Shown here: piece after piece, positions 14,915 to 22,688 of the stretch
How the letters are laid out: the number at the start of each line of letters is the position of its first letter
Position numbering within the stretch: the stretch's first letter is position 1
Assembly (NCBI GenBank): GCA_022827885.1
Contig: JAJEIP010000093.1
Coordinates: 1-47,143 of the forward strand
Length of the DNA: 47,143 bases
Reading direction: 5' to 3'
DNA from: Candidatus Poribacteria bacterium
GTDB lineage: Bacteria > Poribacteria > WGA-4E > WGA-3G
Position numbers and translations under genes: made by a program
The notes under the pieces: generated by a model
What the model saw: only the letters and a program-made list of their open reading frames with translations
Database searches by the model: none
Told to the model about the DNA's origin: nothing

Positions 14915-17900
14915 ATGTGGTCCAAAATCACTGAGATTTCTCTCAAAAATAGACTCCTGACGCTTGCTGGTATGGTTGCGGTCGTTATCGTTGGATTCAG
15001 GATGTTTCAGTCAGCACCGATTGACGTTTATCCTGACATCAATCCGCCGCGTATTACCATACTTGCTGAGGCTCACGGCTGGTCGCCTGAAGAGATGGAA
15101 ACCTTGGTTACATTGCCTATTGAGAGTTCGATGAACGGCGCACCTTATGTTACACGAGTCCGGTCTTCCTCGGCGATCGGTTTGTCGCTTGTTTTTGTTG
15201 AATTTGACTGGGGAACGGATGTATTTCTCGCGCGACAAATGGTCTCTGAGCGGCTTCAACTAATCGCACCGAATTTACAGGAGGATGTTGATGCCCCAAT
15301 TATCTTGCCGACTTCCTCTCTCTTGGGTGAGGTCATCGAATACGCCCTCGTCGATGAAACGGGGGAATTTGACGAGATGGAAATGCGCGACCTCGCAGAT
15401 TGGGTGATCCGCTACCAGCTGCAATCACAAGGCGGTATCGCCAATGTGATTAACATCGGTGGCTACATAAAACAATTCCAAGTCTTCGTCGATCCGGAGC
15501 GGTTGATAAGCTATAATCTTTCTCTTGAGGACGTTGCCGCTGCGCTTGAGAAGAGCAATGAGAACTCCGCAGGCGGCTTCCTCATCAAGAATGCACACGA
15601 ATTGATGATTCGAGGATTAGGTCGGATTTCTTCGGTGCCTGACATTGAAAACGTCGTCGTTAATGTGCGAAAACACGGCAAGCCAATTCTTGTTAAGGAT
15701 GTTGCCTCGGTGAAAATCGGCTCGCTTCCAGAAATCCGTCGTGGCGCCGGAAGTCATAATGGAAAAGAAACCGTCTTAGGCAAGGTGGTCAAGCAACCGG
15801 GCATCAATACCCTGGATCTGAGTGCCAAAGTGGTTTCCGTATTGGAATCTCTGGAGCAGTCCATGCCTGAGGGGGTAAAGATTAAAGTTGAATACGCCCA
15901 AGCGGACCTCATTCGGCGTGCTGTTGACACGGTTAAAGATGCCCTGCGCGATGGTGCGATTCTGGTCGTTATTGTTTTGGCTATCTTTCTTTTCAACTTT
16001 CGCACTGCCCTGATTACTTTGACTGCGATCCCGTTGTCTCTCATTATAGCCGTTATCGCGCTTCTTTCTCAGGGTGGAACACTCAACGTCATGACGCTTG
16101 CGGGTTTAGCGATTGCGGTCGGAATGGTGGTTGACGACGCGATTGTTTACGTCGAAAACATTTTCCGGCGCTTACAAGAATATTTTCGACTTCGTTGGAC
16201 GGGAGCGGAACCTGAGGAAACGCCAGCGGAGGTTGTCGCACGAGCGAGTGAAGAAATTCGAGCATCAATTGTTTTTGCGACATTGATTATTATTCTCGTT
16301 TTTGTGCCGCTGTTCAGTCTCAGTGGTATGGAGGGCAGAATGTTCCGTCCACTCGGATGGGCTGTTGTTATTTCGATGGCAGCATCGCTACTCGTTGCAC
16401 TCACAGTGGTGCCCGTGTTAAGTGACTTGCTATTGACGCGTTTCCGAAGGACGCGTCCTTCGGATGGTTCTGAGTCGGAACCCCCTCCGGCAAAAGAGAG
16501 TCCCGTGGTTGTATGGATTAAACGTGCCTATCGTCCCATACTCGGCTGGGTTATGCGATTGCGTTGGGGTGTTGTGGCATTGGCATTACTGCTGGTGGTA
16601 TTGACGGTGGCAGCGATACCGCGTTTGGGACGTGAATTCTTGCCGGTCATGGACGAAGCCACGTTTGTTATCAGTGTCTTCTCACCACCCGGTACCTCGT
16701 TGGGAGAATCAACACGTATCGGCAGAGAAATGGAAATAACGCTCCTAACGATTCCAGAAGTAACAAGCGTGAGTAGTCGCACCGGACGCGCAGAGGCAGA
16801 TGAACATGCCCACGACGTAAACACACATGAGATTCTTGTGAACTTTATCCCGCCCGATGAACGCGAGAAAACACGAGCAGACCTCCTCTCCGAAATCCGT
16901 GAATTGTTATCTCCTGAAAATTTTCCAGGTGTATTGGTATCCGTCGGTCAACCGATTCAACATCGCCTTGATTACCTTTTGTCAGGGGTTAATGCACAGG
17001 TAGCTCTGAAATTGTTCGGAACAGATCTCGACACACTCCGGGCAAAGGCGGAGGAAATTCGGACCGTCATGTCAGAAATTGATGGGGTGGCGGATTTACA
17101 GGTGGAACAGCAGGCACAGGTGGAGCAACTTCAGATCCGGGTCAAACGCCTTGAAGCAGCACGCTACGGCTTAAGCGTCGAAGACGTGACGCATTTTACG
17201 GAAACCGCATTCAAAGGAGAATCAGTCAGTCAGGTTATCCAAGGCCAACGCCAATATGCCCTCTTAATTCGAGTAGATCCGACGCTCGTCAACACAGCTG
17301 AAGCCATTAAAAGTTTAAAAATCCGAACATCATCAGGCGCGTTCGTCCCGCTAAAACAGGTTGCCGATATTGACTTCGGTTATGGACCGAATACCATCAA
17401 TCGTGAGAACGTTTCTCGGCGTATTGTCATCCAGTGTAACGTCCAAGACCGGGATCTCGGCAACTTTATCACAGAAGTTCAGCAACAAATTGACGAACAT
17501 GTTGACTTGCCTGAAGCGTATTTTCTATCCTATGGGGGGCAATTTGAAAGTCAACAAGCAGCACAAAAAAGGATTCTAATCCAGACGGGTTTTGTCCTCA
17601 TTGGCGTCTGTGTTCTGCTGTTTCTGGCGATGGGTTCATTTCGGCTTTCGTTGTTGGTGATGCTAAATCTACCCTTGGCGTTAATCGGAGGTGTTGTCAG
17701 TATTTTCCTTACCGGCGGCGTGTTGAGTATTCCGTCGATGGTGGGTTTCATTCTGTTATTCGGTATTGCTGTCCGAAATGGAATTATTTTGGTGACACAC
17801 ATCAATACACTGCGATCAGAAGGCATGCCGCTCTATGATGCTGTGATGAAGGGTGCCGAGGAACGCATCAGTCCGGTGTTAATGACGGCTCTAACGACAG

Positions 17901-18082
17901 GATTGGGGATGCTGCCGCTCGCACTTGCGCAGGGTTCCGGAGCAGAACTTCAGAAACCACTCGCAATTGTTATCAGCGGCGGAATGATAACTGCGACGTT
18001 CTTGACGCTGATCGTCTTGCCAGTGTTATACTACATTGTCGAATTAAGCTGGTTAGCGAGTTTTGAACGTAAAACCGTGTAA
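14915..18082 (+). CDS. RND efflux pump, CusA/CzcA-like permease
   Basis: The 1055-residue product is full length for an RND proton antiporter: an N-terminal transmembrane helix, a large periplasmic loop, a bundle of helices starting near residue 345, a second loop and a second bundle. The family opening (LKNRLLTLAGMVAVV, then SAPIDVYPDINPPRITI) is CusA/CzcA-like. The TM4 proton-relay motif is GMVVDDAIVYVEN (residues 403-415) with adjacent D407/D408. This differs from the VDG form of classical metal pumps and is closer to the VDDA form of AcrB-type pumps. The substrate is therefore uncertain between metal and organic compounds. GGAGG lies upstream of the ATG; the gene is 26 bp after the adaptor gene. 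Confidence 0.92.
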   Translation: MWSKITEISLKNRLLTLAGMVAVVIVGFRMFQSAPIDVYPDINPPRITILAEAHGWSPEEMETLVTLPIESSMNGAPYVTRVRSSSAIGLSLVFVEFDWGTDVFLARQMVSERLQLIAPNLQEDVDAPIILPTSSLLGEVIEYALVDETGEFDEMEMRDLADWVIRYQLQSQGGIANVINIGGYIKQFQVFVDPERLISYNLSLEDVAAALEKSNENSAGGFLIKNAHELMIRGLGRISSVPDIENVVVNVRKHGKPILVKDVASVKIGSLPEIRRGAGSHNGKETVLGKVVKQPGINTLDLSAKVVSVLESLEQSMPEGVKIKVEYAQADLIRRAVDTVKDALRDGAILVVIVLAIFLFNFRTALITLTAIPLSLIIAVIALLSQGGTLNVMTLAGLAIAVGMVVDDAIVYVENIFRRLQEYFRLRWTGAEPEETPAEVVARASEEIRASIVFATLIIILVFVPLFSLSGMEGRMFRPLGWAVVISMAASLLVALTVVPVLSDLLLTRFRRTRPSDGSESEPPPAKESPVVVWIKRAYRPILGWVMRLRWGVVALALLLVVLTVAAIPRLGREFLPVMDEATFVISVFSPPGTSLGESTRIGREMEITLLTIPEVTSVSSRTGRAEADEHAHDVNTHEILVNFIPPDEREKTRADLLSEIRELLSPENFPGVLVSVGQPIQHRLDYLLSGVNAQVALKLFGTDLDTLRAKAEEIRTVMSEIDGVADLQVEQQAQVEQLQIRVKRLEAARYGLSVEDVTHFTETAFKGESVSQVIQGQRQYALLIRVDPTLVNTAEAIKSLKIRTSSGAFVPLKQVADIDFGYGPNTINRENVSRRIVIQCNVQDRDLGNFITEVQQQIDEHVDLPEAYFLSYGGQFESQQAAQKRILIQTGFVLIGVCVLLFLAMGSFRLSLLVMLNLPLALIGGVVSIFLTGGVLSIPSMVGFILLFGIAVRNGIILVTHINTLRSEGMPLYDAVMKGAEERISPVLMTALTTGLGMLPLALAQGSGAELQKPLAIVISGGMITATFLTLIVLPVLYYIVELSWLASFERKTV

Positions 18083-18242
18083 ACTCTCTTGTGGTGTTCA
18101 TCGTTATAAACCCTCAAATGAAGGGATTCGTTATATTGACTCGACACTATAGAAATCATCATAAACTTTTTTTGAAACTTTTTTCTTTCAATGGTGTCTA
18201 ATAAGTATAAGCAAGAAAAACTTACGAATAAGGAGAAACAGA

Positions 18243-18968
18243 ATGAAACGCGCACATTTCTATTGCCTGACCTTTGTGGTGGTCCTTCTGTTTGTTGGAA
18301 TCAGTATGGTAAGTATGGCTGAAGTGGCTGTCTTAAAGTTGGAAATTTCCGATGTCGTCAGCAATGCTGATGCGCGGCAAATTCGGCGGCTACTGGAACC
18401 TTGGGCGGATCCAGAGGACATCACATTCCATACACCCGTTGACAAAAACGGGAGAAAACGGCTTTTCACGACACGTGTGGAAGTCAAACCGAGACAAGGA
18501 CCTTCTAAATACAGCGAAACACGGACGTTTGACATCTATGACATCATGCGTCAACTGAACGATTCACGTTTCCGAGGGCGGCATGGCATTGGACACTCCC
18601 GCGTTCTTAAGACGGAAGCTACCATTCGCGGGGACCTGTTTGCACATCCCGGCTTCGCCCGAAGTTATCTCCGAAACGTTCCGGCATGGCGACGGTGGCG
18701 ACCTGACACCTCCAATATCCATCATGCCATGACTGCGGGACATGAAGAACAGAAGTTCGTCTTCAGTGCGAATCCTGAATTTGATCAGCTACGGATAGAT
18801 ACGGCGAACAACAATAAACCCGTTGAAGTAAACGGGATAATCGCAGGATTTGACGGTCCCTATCCGATCATATCGGTTCGCAAATACGAGGTAGGCTATC
18901 ATCTCAAGACGAAGGCATCTGAAGCCGAAACAGCGGGGCAACCGACTTACGACTATCTTGAAAAATAA
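18243..18968 (+). CDS. Exported protein of unknown function
   Basis: The 241-residue product has a signal peptide (MKRAHFYC...MVSMAE) and a largely basic mature part. I do not recognise a family. Features seen are an early segment LKLEISDVVSNADARQI followed by RRLLEPWADPED, a pair of strands (RLFTTRVEVKP), a basic stretch (RFRGRHGIGHSR, YLRNVPAWRRWRP) and an HHAMTAGHEEQ segment. AAGGAG precedes the ATG. It lies 160 bp beyond the RND pump on the same strand and may or may not belong to that unit. Confidence 0.6.
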   Translation: MKRAHFYCLTFVVVLLFVGISMVSMAEVAVLKLEISDVVSNADARQIRRLLEPWADPEDITFHTPVDKNGRKRLFTTRVEVKPRQGPSKYSETRTFDIYDIMRQLNDSRFRGRHGIGHSRVLKTEATIRGDLFAHPGFARSYLRNVPAWRRWRPDTSNIHHAMTAGHEEQKFVFSANPEFDQLRIDTANNNKPVEVNGIIAGFDGPYPIISVRKYEVGYHLKTKASEAETAGQPTYDYLEK

Positions 18969-18996
18969 AGGAACGATCCTTAATTCGGCTTCCTGT

Positions 18997-20175
18997 CTAT
19001 GACTGGTAACCGCCTGTATTGAAAAGCACAACGCGTTCGGAGTCTTCAATCATTCCGTTCGTGACGAGTTGTTTGAGTGCCGCGACAGTTGCAGCGCCTT
19101 CGGGACAGGTCAAAAGTCCTTCGGTTGTAGGAAGTAGCTGCATTGCCTCACGGATTGCATCGTCTGTGACGGCAATCGCGGCACCGTTGCTTTCACGAAT
19201 TGCCTCTAAAATGAGGAAATCGCCGATTGCTTGTGGTACCCGCAAACCGCTTGCAACGGTATGCGCGTCACGCCACGGGGTTGCTTCCGTAGCCCCATCT
19301 TCCCATGCCTTCACAATCGGGGCGCATCCTGTTGACTGGACAGAGATGAACCGCGGTCTTTTCTTCCCGATCCAACCGATCGCTTCTAATTCTGCGAAAC
19401 CTTTCCACATCCCAACAATACCTGTGCCACCGCCGGTAGGATAGATGATAACATCCGGCAATTCCCATCCGAACTGCTCGGCGAGTTCAAACCCCATCGT
19501 TTTTTTGCCCTCCACGCGATAGGGTTCTTTAAGCGTTGACACATCAAACCAACCTTCCTCTTCCTTCCGTTCTGCGACAATTCTACCTGCGTCGTTAATT
19601 AAACCGTCAATCAGTGTGACATTTGCACCAGCGAGTTGGCACGTCTCTTTATTGAAGGGAGGTGTATCCTGTGGCATAAAGATGTGTGCTGATATACCTG
19701 CGGCAGCGGCGTAAACTGAGAGGGCAGTCGCGGCGTTGCCAGCGGAAGGGATCGCCAATTGCGTTAATCCGAGTGCCTTTGCCTTAGAGACTGCCATTGC
19801 CAAACCGCGCGCCTTGAAGCTTCCAGTGGGCAATCGAGATTCGTCTTTCACCCACACGTCTGTAAGTCCAAACGTTGCTCCCAACCGCTTTGTATGGACG
19901 AGGGGGGTCATCGTTTCCCCAAGCGTTACGATGTCTGCAGGATTAGATATAGGGAGGAGTTCCGAATAACGCCAGAGTGAAGCAGGTCTCGACTGGAGCG
20001 TATCGCGTGTCCATGTTTCTGCGACCTGTTCAAGGGCGTAGCGGGCAAGGAGCGGTTTTCCACAGGTGGTACAGACGTTCTGTGGTACCAGAGGGTCATA
20101 AGCTTCGTTACACTTACTACATTCCAGTATTTCTAATTTTCCTTGCGGTTCGGTGAGGTGGGTTCGAGTTTTCAT
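18997..20175 (-). CDS. thrC: Threonine synthase (ThrC), zinc-ribbon type
   Basis: ThrC converts O-phosphohomoserine to threonine with pyridoxal phosphate. The 392-residue chain begins with a zinc ribbon (C19, C22, C35, C38). The fold-type II PLP core follows: the lysine motif RLPTGSFKARG, the phosphate and substrate loop PSAGNAATAL, and a YPTGGGTGIVGMWKG glycine-rich phosphate loop. The C-terminal serine-containing loop EGLLTCPEGAATVAAL also fits. AAAGGGAC precedes the ATG. It is convergent with the unknown exported protein gene (28 bp gap) and 60 bp downstream of the carbamoyltransferase gene on the same strand, so it could share its transcript. Confidence 0.9.
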   Translation of the reverse strand: MKTRTHLTEPQGKLEILECSKCNEAYDPLVPQNVCTTCGKPLLARYALEQVAETWTRDTLQSRPASLWRYSELLPISNPADIVTLGETMTPLVHTKRLGATFGLTDVWVKDESRLPTGSFKARGLAMAVSKAKALGLTQLAIPSAGNAATALSVYAAAAGISAHIFMPQDTPPFNKETCQLAGANVTLIDGLINDAGRIVAERKEEEGWFDVSTLKEPYRVEGKKTMGFELAEQFGWELPDVIIYPTGGGTGIVGMWKGFAELEAIGWIGKKRPRFISVQSTGCAPIVKAWEDGATEATPWRDAHTVASGLRVPQAIGDFLILEAIRESNGAAIAVTDDAIREAMQLLPTTEGLLTCPEGAATVAALKQLVTNGMIEDSERVVLFNTGGYQS

Positions 20176-20235
20176 GTCCCTTTCCGTAGACTCGCCCGGC
20201 GCGATGCTTGGGCTTACGCGCCTGAAGACTGTGGC

Positions 20236-21174
20236 TTAGGTGTGCGAAAGCAGTTTGAGAAGGATCGCTTTCATGCTATGGAGGCGGTTATCGGATTGTT
20301 CAAAGATAATTGAGCGTTCATCGTTGACGAGATCGCCCGAAATTTCATATCCGTGGTGTGCGGGGAGACAGTGCATAACCCGGCACTTGTGCGTCTTCAG
20401 CAGTTCAGCATTCAATTGATACGGCATCATCTTTTCTAACCGACGTTTCCGTTCTTTGGCAAAAGCCGGATCCGTGAAGAACTCCATGTCCACCCATGTA
20501 TCTGTGTAGACGATATCGCTTTCGGCAATTATTTTCTCCAATGAACTCTCCACCGCCTCGGCGTCGGTATCGAGCGTTTTATAGAGACCTTTGCGAGAGG
20601 CTTCTTCCCAGAGTTCTTTGTCTACGGCAGCAGGATTCACCTCTGGTGCGACGACTGTGACTTCCATGCCTACCTTCGTACCGGCAGCAATCAGCGAATT
20701 ACAGACGTTGTTATGCACACCGATAAAGCACAATTTGACCCCTTCCAGTCTACCGATATGCTCCTGTATCGTCATCAGATCGCCGAGTGCCTGTGTTGGA
20801 TGGTATTTGTCACAACAGCCGTTAATTACGGGGACAGTTGCAGCGGCTGCCGCCTCAACGAGTTCCGAGTGTTTCAAGAAACGGGCTAAGATAATGTCAA
20901 CATACCCGGAGAGGACACGCATTTCGTCGCCAAGGTCGGCTAACGCAAAGTTTGTGGTGCGCCAATCGAGGTAATGGGCATGCCCCCCGAGTTGCGTTAT
21001 ACCGATTTCACCGGCGCAGCGCGTTCGCGTGGAGGTTTTTTGGAAAAGCAGACAGAGGCTCTTCCCACCTACAGCGTGTCTGTATTTTTCGGGATGGTTT
21101 TTGATCTGCAGACTGTTTTCGACTGTTTCAAGAACGTCTGTTTCTGACCATGCGTTTAGTGTAATTAGGTGCAT
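20236..21174 (-). CDS. Ornithine-carbamoyltransferase-like protein with altered substrate loop
   Basis: The start is the ATG at 21174 (MHLITLNAWS), which has GGAGG seven bases upstream; an upstream in-frame ATG at 21237 lacks this. The 312-residue product carries the carbamoyl-phosphate site FQKTSTRTR (44-52), HPTQALGD (125-132) and the catalytic HCLPAH (268-273). In ornithine carbamoyltransferases the second-substrate loop reads DxxxSMG. Here it is D225-TWV-D229-M230-E231, so S and G are replaced by D and E. The usual GDGNNV segment reads GVHNNV. It may be argF of a divergent clade or a carbamoyltransferase for another amine. Confidence 0.82.
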   Translation of the reverse strand: MHLITLNAWSETDVLETVENSLQIKNHPEKYRHAVGGKSLCLLFQKTSTRTRCAGEIGITQLGGHAHYLDWRTTNFALADLGDEMRVLSGYVDIILARFLKHSELVEAAAAATVPVINGCCDKYHPTQALGDLMTIQEHIGRLEGVKLCFIGVHNNVCNSLIAAGTKVGMEVTVVAPEVNPAAVDKELWEEASRKGLYKTLDTDAEAVESSLEKIIAESDIVYTDTWVDMEFFTDPAFAKERKRRLEKMMPYQLNAELLKTHKCRVMHCLPAHHGYEISGDLVNDERSIIFEQSDNRLHSMKAILLKLLSHT

Positions 21175-21290
21175 GATTACCTCCACAATAGGGCACTTAG
21201 AAATCTGTGGATGACTTCTATTTTTTTTAGAAATCATAGAAAAATTGTGTATTGCCTTGAATTACGCTTGGTAAAAAATAAGAAAGCATA

Positions 21291-21319
21291 ATTATATCCA
21301 ATTTTCTGATGAATGTCAA
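21291..21319 (-). promoter_or_regulatory. Consensus sigma70 promoter for the carbamoyltransferase gene
   Basis: On the minus strand TTGACA (21314-21319) and TATAAT (21291-21296) are separated by exactly 17 bp, a full consensus match. The start site would be near 21284, leaving a leader of about 110 bases before the ATG at 21174. The promoter lies just after the end of the Ldh-family gene, separating the two transcription units. Confidence 0.75.
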
Positions 21320-21335
21320 ATCTTTTCTCGACTAA

Positions 21336-22406
21336 TTACATCCGATCCCACGGAATTTCAACATTTAATTCGTCGGCGAGTCGTTCAATTTCTTGCACTG
21401 GTTCTTTGTGGAGCGGAATTCCATTTGCGAGACGTTCTTGCGTCAATTCCCACTCAATCTCGCCGGGGAGTGTGACGCGCGTAAATCCACTGCGCGGCGT
21501 GGCTTGACGGGTCATCCGAATCTGTCGGTCAATTTCAGTCTTGAATTCAACGATAGGGGTGAAACTGGCGATGTTAATCGCGAAGAAAAAGTGTGAGGAT
21601 ACGCGTTTCTCACGTGGTGCATCTCCAGGCTGATAATGTTTGTTGATACCCATTAGCCCACCGCTTAAGGGACCACACAACACATCCATTACAATCGCAA
21701 GCGCAGAGCCTTTCGGACCTGCGGCAGGTAAGATCGCGGCAACCTTACTTGGATCATCGGTCTCATTACCGTCCGCGTCCAGTCCCCATCCTAACGGGAT
21801 CTTTTCTTGGTATAGTCTTGCGGTTCCGATCCGTCCAGCGGCGGCAGCACCACACGCCATATCCAATACGATCGGTGGCTCTTCGCCAGCAGGAATGGCA
21901 AAGGAGAGCGCATTATTCCCGATCGAAGTGCTTCTCGCGCCGAAGACAGCGACGTTCACACCGAGTCCGTTCGTGGTCGCGAAACCGATCATATCGTGTT
22001 CCGCGGCTCGCATCGCATGGCTGGAAGCAGCCCCAAAGTGATTGCTGTTCCGAACAATCGCCACGCCAATCGAAGCGGATTTCGCCTTTTCGATGGCGAG
22101 ATTCATTGCCCGAACACCAACGAGATGTCCCAACCCTCGGTCGCCATCTAACAAAACGGAAGCAGCATTGTCTTCAAGTGTTTGAAGTGCCGGTGTAGGA
22201 TTTATATCACCGTTGATGATGCCTCGGACGTAACGCGGCACGGCACGCGTCGCGTGCGAATGAACGCCCCGCAGATCCATCAGGACTTGCATTTCTGCGA
22301 CGGTATCAGCATCCGATTCGGCAACGCCTACTTTTTGGTAAAGTTGGCTACAGACGGTTTGTAACGCGCCTGCGTTCACAATTGTTTCTTGTTCGTGTCG
22401 GTTCAT
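21336..22406 (-). CDS. Ldh-family (malate/L-lactate/ureidoglycolate type) NAD(P)H dehydrogenase
   Basis: The 356-residue product belongs to the Ldh_2/MDH2 family of oxidoreductases acting on 2-keto or 2-hydroxy acids. Family landmarks are MDLRGVHSHATRAVPRY (substrate/catalytic His region, about 43-59), VRNSNHFGAASSHAM (about 117-131), TNGLGVNVAVFG with RSTSIGNNALSFAIP (cofactor region), VLDMACGAAAAGRI, and KGSALAIVMDVLCGPLSG near the C-terminus. The exact substrate cannot be read from sequence; sugar-acid dehydrogenases also belong here. AGGAGC lies upstream of the ATG. Confidence 0.86.
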   Translation of the reverse strand: MNRHEQETIVNAGALQTVCSQLYQKVGVAESDADTVAEMQVLMDLRGVHSHATRAVPRYVRGIINGDINPTPALQTLEDNAASVLLDGDRGLGHLVGVRAMNLAIEKAKSASIGVAIVRNSNHFGAASSHAMRAAEHDMIGFATTNGLGVNVAVFGARSTSIGNNALSFAIPAGEEPPIVLDMACGAAAAGRIGTARLYQEKIPLGWGLDADGNETDDPSKVAAILPAAGPKGSALAIVMDVLCGPLSGGLMGINKHYQPGDAPREKRVSSHFFFAINIASFTPIVEFKTEIDRQIRMTRQATPRSGFTRVTLPGEIEWELTQERLANGIPLHKEPVQEIERLADELNVEIPWDRM

Positions 22407-22570
22407 GGCTGTAGATGCTCCTATAGTATTTTCAACACATTTGGATGCGTTGGGTTAGAAGGACACGTGGACAGTCGCTGAGAACCTTTGCTATTTCTAA
22501 CACCGTCATTTTAGCAGAATTGACCTTAAAGCGCAAATTCTGTTTAGAATTTATCATCGTGGATTTTTAT

Positions 22571-22600
22571 TTGCGGTTATGTCTCATACTAAGGTATAAT
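22571..22600 (+). promoter_or_regulatory. Promoter candidate for the DUF1592 gene cluster
   Basis: TTGCGG (22571-22576) and a perfect TATAAT (22595-22600) are 18 bp apart. Transcription would begin near 22607, about 80 bases before the ATG at 22689. The surrounding 280 bp gap is AT-rich and shows no gene. Confidence 0.6.
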
Positions 22601-22688
22601 TACTGTATATTCACGTAAACGCATAATCAAACGCAAACGTTGTTACAATAACACAAAACCTCATTTCCACAGTGCAGGAAACATACTC

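Noticed and set aside
18082-18242. Promoter with TTGACT (18136) or TTGAAA (18172) ahead of the unknown exported protein
   Set aside because: No acceptable -10 box occurs at 16-18 bp from either element.
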